DNA of 64,000 nucleotides from Spirochaetae bacterium HGW-Spirochaetae-1 (GTDB lineage: Bacteria > Spirochaetota > UBA4802 > UBA5550). The DNA is taken from the NCBI GenBank assembly GCA_002839375.1, contig PGXY01000007.1:248001-312000 (forward strand). Direction: 5' to 3'. The notes under the pieces were generated by a model. It made no database searches and had not been told where the DNA came from. It saw only the letters and a list, made by a program, of their open reading frames with translations. Positions 9,207-17,952 of the stretch are shown piece after piece. Numbering within the stretch: position 1 is the first letter of the stretch; each line of letters opens with the position of its first letter. Position numbers and translations under genes: made by a program.

Positions 9207-9472
9207 GAAACAACCTCCTGACGATTCAGTATTATTATCGGTCCGGCGAAGCAAAAATTAATAAGTTCTTTGCTGATTATGATGAAATTTAATAGTTTCT
9301 GCAGTGATTTATGCCATTAATTTCACCCATGCGGGATTAATTGGAAGGAATTTGAATTATAACTACAGAATGGCATGGAAAAAATCGATTATATATATAT
9401 GGCGGCAGATATCAGAAGGCTCGATACATCCGTCTTTTTGCATATTATTTATAAATGAGGATAGTATCTCTC
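9207..9472. other. Divergent intergenic region
   Basis: 266 bp between two divergent envelope genes, so it must hold both promoters. It is AT-rich with a run of TA dinucleotides near 9390-9401. I could not pick a convincing -35/-10 pair, hairpin or small gene. Confidence 0.5.
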
Positions 9473-11266
9473 ATGAAAAAATTATACCGGTCATCACTCC
9501 TGGCGCTGGGCGCAATCCTGTTCTGCGTTGTCATTGACAGCACCAACGCCGCCATGATCAGGGTCCGGAACATAATCAACGTCGGCGATCCCGTGAATTC
9601 CATGGGAGACGATTTCTCCCCGTCCCTTGTGGCCGACGGCTCCGTCATGGTATTCAATTCCCGCCTCCCCGACGAGGAGGACCACAATATCTACATAACC
9701 TATTTTTCCGGCGGCGCCTGGTCAAAGCCGCAGTTCATGGAACAGATAAACTCGGCCTACAACGAGGAGACACCCTATATAACCCCCGACGGCAAGGTTC
9801 TCCTCTTCGCCTCGGACCGGCCCGGCAGCATGCAGCCTTCGGTGACAGCCGACGGGAATGTGCGTATAACCTATGATATTTACATATCGTACAACATAGG
9901 CGGACGATGGACGAAACCGGTTCCCGTGCCCGGCGACGTCAACACAACAAGAAATGAACGTTCGCCGAGCCTGAGCCTTGACAAAAAAACATTATTTTTT
10001 TCACGCTGGAGATTCAGGAACATCCGCAATTCAAAACTCATGCAGGCCTCACTCAGGGATAATGAATATGTTGATGTCCGCGAACTCCCCTATCCCCTCA
10101 ATTCCGATAATTTCGACATGGCTCTGACCCCCTCGCAGAGGCGGCCCGGCTTCTACCTGGCTTCGCGTAGACCGGGAGGATACGGCGGATGGGACCTCTA
10201 CTTCGCGGGATATAAAGACGGAAGCTTCTCCGAAATCATCAACCTGGGCCCCGAGGTCAATTCCGCCGACAATGAACTTTTCCTCTCGGAAGTGGACAAT
10301 ACGCTTTATTTCTGTTCAGACCGGATCGGGTCATTGGGCAGGTATGATATCTTTTCCGCATCAGTTCCCGGCGAGATACGCAGGCTGGATTTGCCGAAAA
10401 CCCCCGTAACCGTAAAACCGGAAATTCCATCGGGCATGGACAAAAAAGATGCAATTGATAAAAAAGCCGAGGCAAAAATCACCGAACCCGACGAGAAGAA
10501 AGCGGAGGATAAAACGCCGGCAGTTATCCCGCCCGAAGACCTGAAGCCTGAAAAAACTGACAAAGAAGAAAAAATCCCGTCAACGGCCGATATCATTATC
10601 CCCGATTCGAAACCATCGGTTCCCTGTACGGACAACCGCACACGAATACACGTATATGTGACGGACGGCGAGACAGGCAAGCCCCTTTCAATCCGATTTA
10701 GGATATACCTGAAGAATACCGACGACCCCGGGGCCGCCCCCATACGCACCAACGTACGAAAAAGCGAAATGGATGGAACATTCAGGATATTTCCCAAAGG
10801 AGATGTTTCCTGGGTTGTTATGAAGCTGGACCAGGAGGGATATAAACCCCTGCGTGAAGCCATAGAAGTGGCACCGGGCCGCATGAAAGAAGTGAAAATT
10901 ACCGTTTATCCCGACCGTGATCAGAACATGAAATTCCTCTTCAAGCCGGTCTATTTCCCCTTCAATTCGAGCCATATCCGCCTTGAGTATTATCCATATC
11001 TTCACAAAATCATCAACTATCTGCGCGAACACCCTTCCCTGCGTCTCCGCATCACGGGCCATGCCGACATCACCGGATCAGAGTCATCGAACTACCGGAT
11101 CAGTGTTAAACGGGCCCGGGCGGTGCGGGATTATTTTGTTAAAATGGGACTGCACCAGAAACGCTTTGACGTAAAGGGAATGGGTGAAAGACAACCAGTA
11201 GCCACACAGAGGGGCAGAGAATTCGATGAACTGAACCGCAGAGTGGAATTTAAATATTATAAATAG
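9473..11266 (+). CDS. PD40-repeat OmpA-family peptidoglycan-associated protein
   Basis: 597 residues from ATG 9473; an in-frame ATG at 9455 has no ribosome site and would spoil the signal peptide MKKLYRSSLLALGAILFCVV. Residues about 30-310 contain repeated TolB/PD40 propeller signatures (DDFSPSLVADGSVMVFNS, EETPYITPDGKVLLFAS, ERSPSLSLDKKTLFFS, ADNELFLSEVDNTLYFCS). A Lys/Glu/Pro-rich linker (about 315-385) and a carboxypeptidase-regulatory-like beta domain follow. Residues about 485-597 are an OmpA C-terminal domain with ITGHADITGSESSNYRIS and the RA-x-AV-x-DY segment that binds peptidoglycan. It probably tethers the outer membrane to the wall. A GGCTCTGACCCCC string lies in the coding sequence at 10120-10132. 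Confidence 0.88.
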   Translation: MKKLYRSSLLALGAILFCVVIDSTNAAMIRVRNIINVGDPVNSMGDDFSPSLVADGSVMVFNSRLPDEEDHNIYITYFSGGAWSKPQFMEQINSAYNEETPYITPDGKVLLFASDRPGSMQPSVTADGNVRITYDIYISYNIGGRWTKPVPVPGDVNTTRNERSPSLSLDKKTLFFSRWRFRNIRNSKLMQASLRDNEYVDVRELPYPLNSDNFDMALTPSQRRPGFYLASRRPGGYGGWDLYFAGYKDGSFSEIINLGPEVNSADNELFLSEVDNTLYFCSDRIGSLGRYDIFSASVPGEIRRLDLPKTPVTVKPEIPSGMDKKDAIDKKAEAKITEPDEKKAEDKTPAVIPPEDLKPEKTDKEEKIPSTADIIIPDSKPSVPCTDNRTRIHVYVTDGETGKPLSIRFRIYLKNTDDPGAAPIRTNVRKSEMDGTFRIFPKGDVSWVVMKLDQEGYKPLREAIEVAPGRMKEVKITVYPDRDQNMKFLFKPVYFPFNSSHIRLEYYPYLHKIINYLREHPSLRLRITGHADITGSESSNYRISVKRARAVRDYFVKMGLHQKRFDVKGMGERQPVATQRGREFDELNRRVEFKYYK

Positions 11267-11289
11267 AAATCTAAAATTCAATCCTCCGG

Positions 11290-12426
11290 GTGTTGACATT
11301 TATCGTGGAAAATAAATTTTTCAAATACAGCAATTCATGGCTTTCCCGCACCCTTGTTAAGCTGGGAAGCATCCATGAACTGGAACCTGAAGAAAAACGC
11401 CGAAGAATGCCGGCCATATTTATTCTTTTAACTGCTATATGCGTGACATCATTTTTTGCCATTTTTCACTTATTATTTCACCGCTATTTTTTTGTCACCG
11501 CAAACCTGATCTCATTTGTCATTCTCATTTCAGGCATCGCACTCCTGCGGCGTAAAAAACATGGCGTTTTCTTTTACCGGATCATCACGCTGTTTTTTAT
11601 GCTCATCTTTCCATTGATAATAATCGAGGGCCGGAAGGAAATATCCTATTTTCTATGGGTATTTATATTCCCCGCCGCCTCTTTTTCCGTACTGGGTAAG
11701 AGAGATGGTGTTATTGCCAATTTTATTTTCCTCATACTGAGTCTTGCTTTCATGCTGGCACCACAATCACTGTTCGGGACAGAGCCTTATTCAAATGCTG
11801 TTGTAATTCGCTACATCATCGCCAATACGGCGCTGACTTTTATTATCTACAACTATGAATCATCACAGCAGCTGCTCTTCCGCTATATGAAGCAGGAAAA
11901 GGATAAATTTGAAACCGCCTCTAAATATGATCCGCTGACAAAGCTCTCAAACAGAAACGATATAAGGGAAAAGATACTGGCGGAACAACAACGCCAGAAA
12001 AAACTGAGCAAGCCTTTTTCCGTTATTCTCTGCGACATTGATAATTTTAAAAAACTTAATGATGCACACGGACATGATTGCGGAGACTATGTTCTCCAAT
12101 CCATTTCTGACATCATCCGTGGCCAGCTTCGTAACGTGGACTGCCCTTCACGATGGGGAGGCGAGGAATTTCTCATCCTCCTCGTGGAAACGGACCTCGA
12201 AGGCTGCGGGATTGTGGCGGAAAGAATTCGGGAAAAGATCAGGCAAACAGTGTTCCGTTACAACGGGATACCCCTGAAAATAACACTTACATTCGGAATC
12301 AGCACCTGCAAGAACGCCGATGAAGAGATTGAACGATGCATTAAACGAGCGGACCAGGCCTTGTACCGGGGTAAAAAGAAGGGAAAAAACTGCGTGATAG
12401 CCGCAGCAGATGAAAAGACTTTATAG
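11290..12426 (+). CDS. Membrane diguanylate cyclase (GGDEF)
   Basis: 378 residues if started at GTG 11290; no strong ribosome site is visible and GTG 11305 is an alternative. The N-terminal half has about six hydrophobic helices (residues about 38-185), resembling a membrane sensor. The C-terminal GGDEF domain (about 210-370) contains DPLTKLSNRN, the metal-binding CDIDNFKKLND, and an intact active-site RWGGEEF. An inhibitory-site RxxD (RNVD) lies exactly five residues before GGEEF, so product inhibition is expected. It should make cyclic di-GMP from two GTP. It ends 11 nt before the PAS kinase gene, so the two are probably co-transcribed. Confidence 0.88.
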   Translation: MLTFIVENKFFKYSNSWLSRTLVKLGSIHELEPEEKRRRMPAIFILLTAICVTSFFAIFHLLFHRYFFVTANLISFVILISGIALLRRKKHGVFFYRIITLFFMLIFPLIIIEGRKEISYFLWVFIFPAASFSVLGKRDGVIANFIFLILSLAFMLAPQSLFGTEPYSNAVVIRYIIANTALTFIIYNYESSQQLLFRYMKQEKDKFETASKYDPLTKLSNRNDIREKILAEQQRQKKLSKPFSVILCDIDNFKKLNDAHGHDCGDYVLQSISDIIRGQLRNVDCPSRWGGEEFLILLVETDLEGCGIVAERIREKIRQTVFRYNGIPLKITLTFGISTCKNADEEIERCIKRADQALYRGKKKGKNCVIAAADEKTL

Positions 12427-12437
12427 GGAGACTCACT

Positions 12438-13607
12438 ATGAACGACATTAATTCCATAAACATCGGAGATATATTCGGAAGCACGGGCAAACAGCACAGC
12501 CTCATCGCATCATTTATAGAAAAAACTCCCGATATCATCTGCTTCAAGGACGGTCATGGTCGATGGCTCGAGGCCAATACGACATGCCTTGAACTCCTGG
12601 GCCTGTCCCATATTGAATACCGGGGCAGGAATGATGAGGAATTGGCTCTCATTGCTCCTTTTTACCGGAATATCTTTAAAAACAACCGGGTCAGTGACCG
12701 TTATGCACTGCAGAAAAAAATTCCCGTCCGTCACAAGGTACTTGTTCGAAAACCCGACGGTTCGCAGTTTGTTTTTGATATTCTGCGTATTCCCCTGTTC
12801 CATGACGACGGCAGGCCCCGCGGCATCATTACCGTGGGAAGAGATGACACTCTCAGGGACCGGGTCGAAAGGGAACACCAGATGCTCATCGACGACCTGA
12901 TGAAAAAATTCAGGGAGCTGGAAAAACTAACGCTGTCGGTTCCCCATGACCTTAAAAATCCCGTGATAACCATTAAGAGCTTCATCCGCCTCATCATCGA
13001 CAATGTGAGATCGGGAAACCTTGACACTCTTGAAGAAGATCTCCTTCGCATTGAGAAGGCAGCCTGTCGCCTGGAAAACCTGACCGAGGACCTGATTAAA
13101 CTGACTAAAAGCGGGCGGGCCGTCAGTGATATAAAACTTATCTCCATGCATCAGCTGGCCAAGGAATCGGTACAGCATCTTCACAACCTGCTGGAGGAAA
13201 CAGGTGCTGTCATCTCCATTCAGGAGGATATTTTCCCAGCCATGGGAGACCCCGTTCGTATCACCCAGGTACTTCTGAATCTCATTGAAAACGCCGTCAA
13301 GTACAGCTCACCGGCCGGATCCCCCCGGATAAAGATAGGTTCATGCCGTCACAAAGGAGAGCAGGTATACTTTATAAAAGACAATGGGATGGGAATCGGT
13401 AAAAAGGATATTGAAAAAATATTCGAACTCTACAACCAGGTCGACTGTTCCTCCCGGGGCTGCGGGCTGGGTCTTGCCCTGGTTAAGTCGGTCATCGAGG
13501 CCCACGGCGGACATATATGGGCGGAATCGGCTGGAAAAAACAGGGGGACTACTTTTTATTTTACACTCCCCTCACCCGAGGCTGCGAAGGGCAAGGTAAT
13601 CCAGTAA
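12438..13607 (+). CDS. PAS-domain sensor histidine kinase
   Basis: A 389-residue, apparently soluble kinase (no membrane helix). A PAS domain (about 24-140, with FIEKTPDIICFKDGHGRW) is followed by a short helix, a HisKA dimerisation domain with the phospho-acceptor in SVPHDLKNP (near residue 171) and an HATPase domain with N box LLNLIENAVKYS, G1 DNGMGIG and G2 GCGLGLALV. The histidine is followed by DLKNP rather than E-L-R-T-P, a common variant. GGAG precedes the ATG. No response regulator is adjacent; its partner may be elsewhere or linked to the preceding diguanylate cyclase. The C-terminus lies 20 bp from a displaced murU fragment. Confidence 0.88.
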   Translation: MNDINSINIGDIFGSTGKQHSLIASFIEKTPDIICFKDGHGRWLEANTTCLELLGLSHIEYRGRNDEELALIAPFYRNIFKNNRVSDRYALQKKIPVRHKVLVRKPDGSQFVFDILRIPLFHDDGRPRGIITVGRDDTLRDRVEREHQMLIDDLMKKFRELEKLTLSVPHDLKNPVITIKSFIRLIIDNVRSGNLDTLEEDLLRIEKAACRLENLTEDLIKLTKSGRAVSDIKLISMHQLAKESVQHLHNLLEETGAVISIQEDIFPAMGDPVRITQVLLNLIENAVKYSSPAGSPRIKIGSCRHKGEQVYFIKDNGMGIGKKDIEKIFELYNQVDCSSRGCGLGLALVKSVIEAHGGHIWAESAGKNRGTTFYFTLPSPEAAKGKVIQ

Positions 13608-13626
13608 GGTGCCCTTCCCTTTTCAT

Positions 13627-13725
13627 TCACTTCACCGTCCCCAGGGCCTGCCGCACCTTTTCGGGCAGGTCTTTTCTCTCCGAGAGAAGAAGTTTATCCG
13701 CCGCGGCAAGACTTTCCGGCGTGCC
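13627..13725 (-). repeat. Left copy of 99-bp direct repeat (murU 3' end)
   Basis: Base-for-base copy of 19602-19700 with a single difference (G at 13646 against A at 19621), in the same orientation. Homology begins exactly at the murU stop codon and ends abruptly at 13725. Confidence 0.92.
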
Positions 13726-13859
13726 TCCTGCCATAGGGAATCGTGGATATAATAACCCAGTGAATGCTCCGTGACGAGCGATGGATAGCCCTTATTTGCC
13801 ATGTGAGAAAACCATGCCTTCCGGATAACCGCATCGATGTAAAAGCATTCAATATAATT
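13627..13859 (-). pseudogene. Remnant of a MurU-like nucleotidyltransferase gene
   Basis: The minus strand from 13859 reads an open stretch without a proper beginning (a stop codon precedes it). It includes KGYPSLVTEHSLGYYIHDS, closely resembling TGYTSLVTHHSLGYTGTPES in the C-terminal part of the intact murU-like protein at 19602-20315. At about 13725 the sequence changes from diverged to about 99% identical to the intact gene, and the reading frame needed for the intact C-terminus (AADKLLLSERKDLPEKVRQ) is shifted relative to the upstream fragment. I read this as the broken end of a paralogue joined to a recent copy of the murU 3' end. The stretch 13860-14050 holds no recognisable gene. Confidence 0.65.
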
Positions 13860-14050
13860 TCATTTCATGCCAGTCTGATCAACATTGCATTTTTTCCGGT
13901 TGTCATATATACAATCGGGATTTAATGCGGAAAATAATTAGAAGCGTTAGTCATAATCGGATTGACAGCGATATCTTTTAATGATAATGATCGCTTGATC
14001 TCTCATAACTTTTTGCAATCAGGTTACAATATCTTTCGGAGGGCATATAC

Positions 14051-15151
14051 ATGCATTTAAGCCTGCAGGCCGGGCCTTTTCCATTGCTCGACTTTTTTAT
14101 TCTCTTCAGCGGATCGCTTTCCGTGCTTATGTCTATCGCACAACTTACTCGTCCGAACAGAAAATTCCTTAACAATTATTTCGGCGTTGTCTTCCTCGGG
14201 ACCGGTTTCGTTATCCTTTATTTCCATGCATACCTGCCTGATCCGGCCTTCGATTATACATTCTTCGCGGCACCAATCCTTTTTCTACTGCTCTATGCCA
14301 CGAGCCCGCTCCACTACTTAATAGCCTATAAGGTCATTATTGAGGATATCGATTTAAAAAAAAGAAATACAGTTCATTTCATACCCGCCCTCACCGCCGC
14401 GATCCTCTCGACCCTGAACACTACAGGCCTTCTCAATGTCCGCAGAACCCTGCCCTGGAACGATACACGCGAGATAAACCTTGTGCAATACTTTCTGCTC
14501 GTCCTCTGGTTTATTCAGCTGCTCTCTTATGAGTCAATACTTGTGATCCGGTTTTTTCGAAAGCGTCAGAAGGACGATGACAGGCGCACTGCCTACCCGA
14601 TCCTTTATTCTATCATCTTTCTGATATTCATACTGGGACTTGTCCTGATCTCCCAGTTGCTTCTCTCTTCGTCGCTGGCGCTCACGGGTCTGGCATTGGT
14701 GAGTGTCCTCGTGATAACATGGAATCTTTTTACGTACCGCTACCCCGATCTCTATCCCAACCTCAATGCGGCGCTGGGCCGCTACGAATTGACTCATACA
14801 AAAGGACTCGATCGTATTTCCCTTCGCAACCGCCTCAACGAACTCATGGAAAGTGAGAATATCTACTGCGACGAGGATCTCTCCCTGGCCCGTCTCGCCT
14901 CCCTGCTTGATCTTTCTCCCCACCAGCTCTCAGAATTTCTTAATCGTGAACTGGGAGAAAGCTTCAGCACCTACCTCAACCGTCACCGCATAGAAGAGGC
15001 CAAGCGCATGCTTCGCCAGGACCCTGCACGATCGATACTCTCGATAGCGATGGCGGTGGGCTTCAATTCCAAGTCGGTTTTTTACCGGGCATTCACCAGA
15101 CACACGAATATGTCACCGCAGAAATTCAGAAAAAACCTCCACATTTCATAA
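14051..15151 (+). CDS. AraC-family regulator with N-terminal membrane domain
   Basis: 366 residues; GGAGGG lies 7 nt before the ATG. Residues about 10-235 contain seven or so hydrophobic helices (for example IFLIFILGLVLISQLLL), so this regulator is anchored in the cytoplasmic membrane. Residues about 265-366 form a double-HTH AraC domain (DLSLARLASLLDLSPHQLSEFLN; SILSIAMAVGFNSKSVFYRAF; quoted in pieces of the family signature). The membrane part probably senses a lipid or small molecule and acts directly on DNA without a kinase. It heads a co-directional block of START, membrane, SDR and acyl-CoA ligase genes and is their likely regulator. Target and ligand are unknown. Confidence 0.87.
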   Translation: MHLSLQAGPFPLLDFFILFSGSLSVLMSIAQLTRPNRKFLNNYFGVVFLGTGFVILYFHAYLPDPAFDYTFFAAPILFLLLYATSPLHYLIAYKVIIEDIDLKKRNTVHFIPALTAAILSTLNTTGLLNVRRTLPWNDTREINLVQYFLLVLWFIQLLSYESILVIRFFRKRQKDDDRRTAYPILYSIIFLIFILGLVLISQLLLSSSLALTGLALVSVLVITWNLFTYRYPDLYPNLNAALGRYELTHTKGLDRISLRNRLNELMESENIYCDEDLSLARLASLLDLSPHQLSEFLNRELGESFSTYLNRHRIEEAKRMLRQDPARSILSIAMAVGFNSKSVFYRAFTRHTNMSPQKFRKNLHIS

Positions 15152-15372
15152 TCTTCCATCCCTCTTTTTAAGTCCTGTTTTATAAAAAGTGAATCAATAA
15201 TTATAAAGAAGGACGACATGTTATAGCCCGGCATGTTATTTTCACAACGCACCGGGCAGCTTCCATAACCCGATGTATATCCAAAAAACAATTTTTCAAG
15301 CATTTTTGCATCATTTCATGCAGCGTCTGTATTTTGTGAATCTGCTAAGAATATTTCAGGAGGATTAATTGG

Positions 15373-16065
15373 ATGAAATGTTTGAAAGTATTTCTGGCAT
15401 CATTGATTTTTATCTGCGCGAGCCCTATTATCGCCACCGAGGGAAACAACCCCTGGAAACTTCTTATTGACCGGAATGGCGTTAAAATTTACAATCGGGA
15501 TATGGCGGGATCACCCATCCGTGAGTTTATGGGCCGCTGTGTCGTTGATGCTTCACTCTACACGGTAGGGGTGCTCATGCTGGATTTCACCGCCTATCCT
15601 GAATGGGTAGCGTCCTGCAAGGACCTTCGCAGTGTCGCCTGCAGGAATACCCTTAACTGTGATCTTTATTATATCATGGCCCTCCCATGGCCGGTTTCCA
15701 ATCGTGATGTTATATTGCGGGCCGTTGCCACCGTATACCCTGATGAAGGTGTCATACATGTTCAGTGTGACGCCATTCCCGATGATAACAGGGTCCCGGT
15801 TCCCAGCGGCTATGTCCGTCTTAAAGCCATGTATGTTAAATGGATTTTAAAACAGCTCCCCGACGGGAAGACCGATGTAACATTCCTGAGCTGGGCCGAA
15901 CCCGGGGGATTTGTTCCTTCCTTTGTCGCCAACATGTCGACATCGGACTTCCCCTATAAGTCTCTGCTGAACCTGGCCAGGATGGTGCGCCTGCCTAAAT
16001 ATGTAGAAATGGCCCGTGGAATGAACGGACAGAACTACAAGCAGAAGATGAAACTCAGCCAGTAA
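15373..16065 (+). CDS. Exported START-domain lipid-binding protein
   Basis: 230 residues with AGGAGG before the ATG and a signal peptide (MKCLKVFLASLIFICASPIIA). The rest matches the START/SRPBCC lipid-transfer fold: NPWKLLIDRNGVKIYNRDM is the typical START entry strand, followed by FTAYPEWVASCKDL, WPVSNRDVILRA and YVKWILKQLPDGKTDVTF. Such proteins hold a hydrophobic ligand such as a sterol, fatty acid or phospholipid in a deep cavity. With export predicted, it probably works in the periplasm. The neighbouring 3-beta-HSD-like SDR and acyl-CoA ligase support a lipid-handling role. The ligand cannot be read from sequence. Confidence 0.82.
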   Translation: MKCLKVFLASLIFICASPIIATEGNNPWKLLIDRNGVKIYNRDMAGSPIREFMGRCVVDASLYTVGVLMLDFTAYPEWVASCKDLRSVACRNTLNCDLYYIMALPWPVSNRDVILRAVATVYPDEGVIHVQCDAIPDDNRVPVPSGYVRLKAMYVKWILKQLPDGKTDVTFLSWAEPGGFVPSFVANMSTSDFPYKSLLNLARMVRLPKYVEMARGMNGQNYKQKMKLSQ

Positions 16066-16123
16066 CACTTTAACAAGCAAAATTTATTTCCTGAATTTTA
16101 AAAAATAAAAACGAGAGGGAAAA

Positions 16124-16735
16124 ATGAAAAAAATAATGAACACCGTATACTCATGCCTTAAGGCGATTCTTACAGACAATTCCGGGACAGTGCAGCTCGA
16201 CATTATACTTACGGGCCTGCTGGGCCTGCTTTTCTCCCTGATGTCACCAAAGGATGAACACGACAAACCCCTTTTTAACAGGAAAACTTTCAGACTGAGT
16301 TTTTTATATATGCTGATCTCCGGTATAGGGGTTGCAGTGGGCGCCTATATTATCGAACCGGCATGGATGTTGATGTACTGGATTAATCCCGTATGTATTC
16401 CTCTGTCACACATTATATTTCTCTTTGCATTGATTTATCCCGGCAGCTTTTTACTCGGGTATCTTGTCGCACCTCACCTCGACGCCGCCGGCTGGGGCTG
16501 GAGGGTCCTTTCGGTGTTGATCGGCTATGAAGTGATCTTCGTTATCATGAATCTTACCAGCCGCCTCTGGAAGGTTGCCTCATTCGAAAATTTTGCACAG
16601 GGCAATACAGTACCGCTGGTCAGTTTCAGCCCCCTGTCTTTTACACCCCTGGCAATCGAGCTGACAATCGGTCTTGGCGTGGCCGTATCAAGCGGTATCG
16701 CGCTGCTGTTATATCTCCGCAAATTGTCAAAATAG
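16124..16735 (+). CDS. Small polytopic membrane protein, function unknown
   Basis: 203 residues with GAGAGGG before the ATG. About five hydrophobic helices are visible: residues about 24-40, 56-75, 88-118, 125-145 and 175-198. I recognise no family. It lies 58 nt after the START gene and 65 nt before the SDR gene on the same strand, so it is probably part of the same lipid-related unit and could act with the exported START protein at the membrane. That partnership is inference from position only. Confidence 0.7.
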   Translation: MKKIMNTVYSCLKAILTDNSGTVQLDIILTGLLGLLFSLMSPKDEHDKPLFNRKTFRLSFLYMLISGIGVAVGAYIIEPAWMLMYWINPVCIPLSHIIFLFALIYPGSFLLGYLVAPHLDAAGWGWRVLSVLIGYEVIFVIMNLTSRLWKVASFENFAQGNTVPLVSFSPLSFTPLAIELTIGLGVAVSSGIALLLYLRKLSK

Positions 16736-16800
16736 GAAACTTTAGTCTTCCGGTTATTGTTTAGATACTTTTAAAGAAAAGTTGAGATGGAGCGTAGATT

Positions 16801-17868
16801 ATGAAAGGTTTGATTATTGTTGATGGAGCCGGCGGATATGTCGGCGGACATGTGGTAAAACGCCTGGCAAAAGCAGGATACAGGGTGAGAGCAGTAGACC
16901 TGCCAGGCATTAATCTGGAAAAAATTGCCGAAGAAAATGTGGAAACTGCTTCCTTTGATCTGACCCGGCCGGAAACAATTCTACGGGTACTCATCGATGC
17001 GACGGCCGTGGTTCACTGTGCAGCAGCCTTTGACCTGTCACTGTCATATGAAGCGCTTGCTAAAGTAAATGTGAATGGGACCAGGAATCTGATCAGGGCC
17101 TGCCAGGGCATGAAAATTAATCGCTTCATACACATCTCTACCGGAGGAGTGTATGGTTCATCTAAAACATGGCCCATTGATGAAACGTATCCAACCAGGC
17201 CCATGGATGCCTATGCGAAAAGCAAACTGGATACGGAAAAAGAAGTACTCAATGCCGCAAATATTAATGCCACGATTTTCAGGCCAACGGTAGTGTATGG
17301 TCCCGGGGGGAAATACATAGCGGGAGCATTCTATTCCTTCGCCTGCATACTTTCCGAGAGAAATATCCCCCTTCCTCGCATAAAACGCGGGCCTATGTTT
17401 AACTGGATCCATGTCTCCGATATTGCCGGAGCGGTGGAGTTTGCCCTGCGGGAGGAAAAGACCATCGGCAATATATATAATCTCGCCGAACAGGAAATGC
17501 TTGAAGCCGGCGATTTTTTCGAAATTCTCAAAGAGAACTTCGGAATAAAGACCATGGGCAGTATTACTATTCCGACTGTCGTGGCATCTATCTTCGGAAA
17601 ACTGGGATGGCACTTGCCCATGGCAATTTCGGCAAAACCTGTCTCAAAAATCATGTCCCATGAATGGAAGAAAATAGTAGCCCGACACAATCTCGTGCCT
17701 GATCTGCAGCCCACATTTCCCCGAGACTTTTATCCATACTTTATCGGGCATCACGCCTATTCCAGCAAGGCACTGTGTGATCTCGGCTTTGTTCATGAAC
17801 ATCCTAAATTCAGCACCTCCTTTCCCGGTGTTTTGCAATGGTACCGCGATAAAAAATGGCTGCCATAG
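16801..17868 (+). CDS. NAD(P)-dependent extended SDR, 3-beta-HSD/epimerase-like
   Basis: A 355-residue extended short-chain dehydrogenase. The N-terminal nucleotide-binding motif is GAGGYVGGHVVKRLA, a TGxxGxxG variant with GAGG. The catalytic YxxxK is in DAYAKSKLDTEKE, with a serine/threonine-rich HISTGGVYGS upstream. RPTVVYGPGG and GPMFNWIHVSDIAGA match the epimerase/3-beta-hydroxysteroid dehydrogenase branch. It probably oxidises or reduces a hydroxyl group on a lipid-like substrate. It sits between a membrane protein gene and an acyl-CoA ligase in a block that also holds a START protein. A sugar-nucleotide substrate is an alternative; the context favours a lipid or sterol-like one. Confidence 0.82.
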   Translation: MKGLIIVDGAGGYVGGHVVKRLAKAGYRVRAVDLPGINLEKIAEENVETASFDLTRPETILRVLIDATAVVHCAAAFDLSLSYEALAKVNVNGTRNLIRACQGMKINRFIHISTGGVYGSSKTWPIDETYPTRPMDAYAKSKLDTEKEVLNAANINATIFRPTVVYGPGGKYIAGAFYSFACILSERNIPLPRIKRGPMFNWIHVSDIAGAVEFALREEKTIGNIYNLAEQEMLEAGDFFEILKENFGIKTMGSITIPTVVASIFGKLGWHLPMAISAKPVSKIMSHEWKKIVARHNLVPDLQPTFPRDFYPYFIGHHAYSSKALCDLGFVHEHPKFSTSFPGVLQWYRDKKWLP

Positions 17869-17952
17869 TACCGAAATTGAGGCAAGGCGCAGCACAGGTT
17901 CACCACATGATGACAGAGTCGACAGAAATTCGATAAAAAGGAGATATGTATT

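Noticed and set aside
9304-9537. Possible small gene before the OmpA/PD40 gene
   Set aside because: It overlaps the signal peptide of the real gene in another frame and has no ribosome site.
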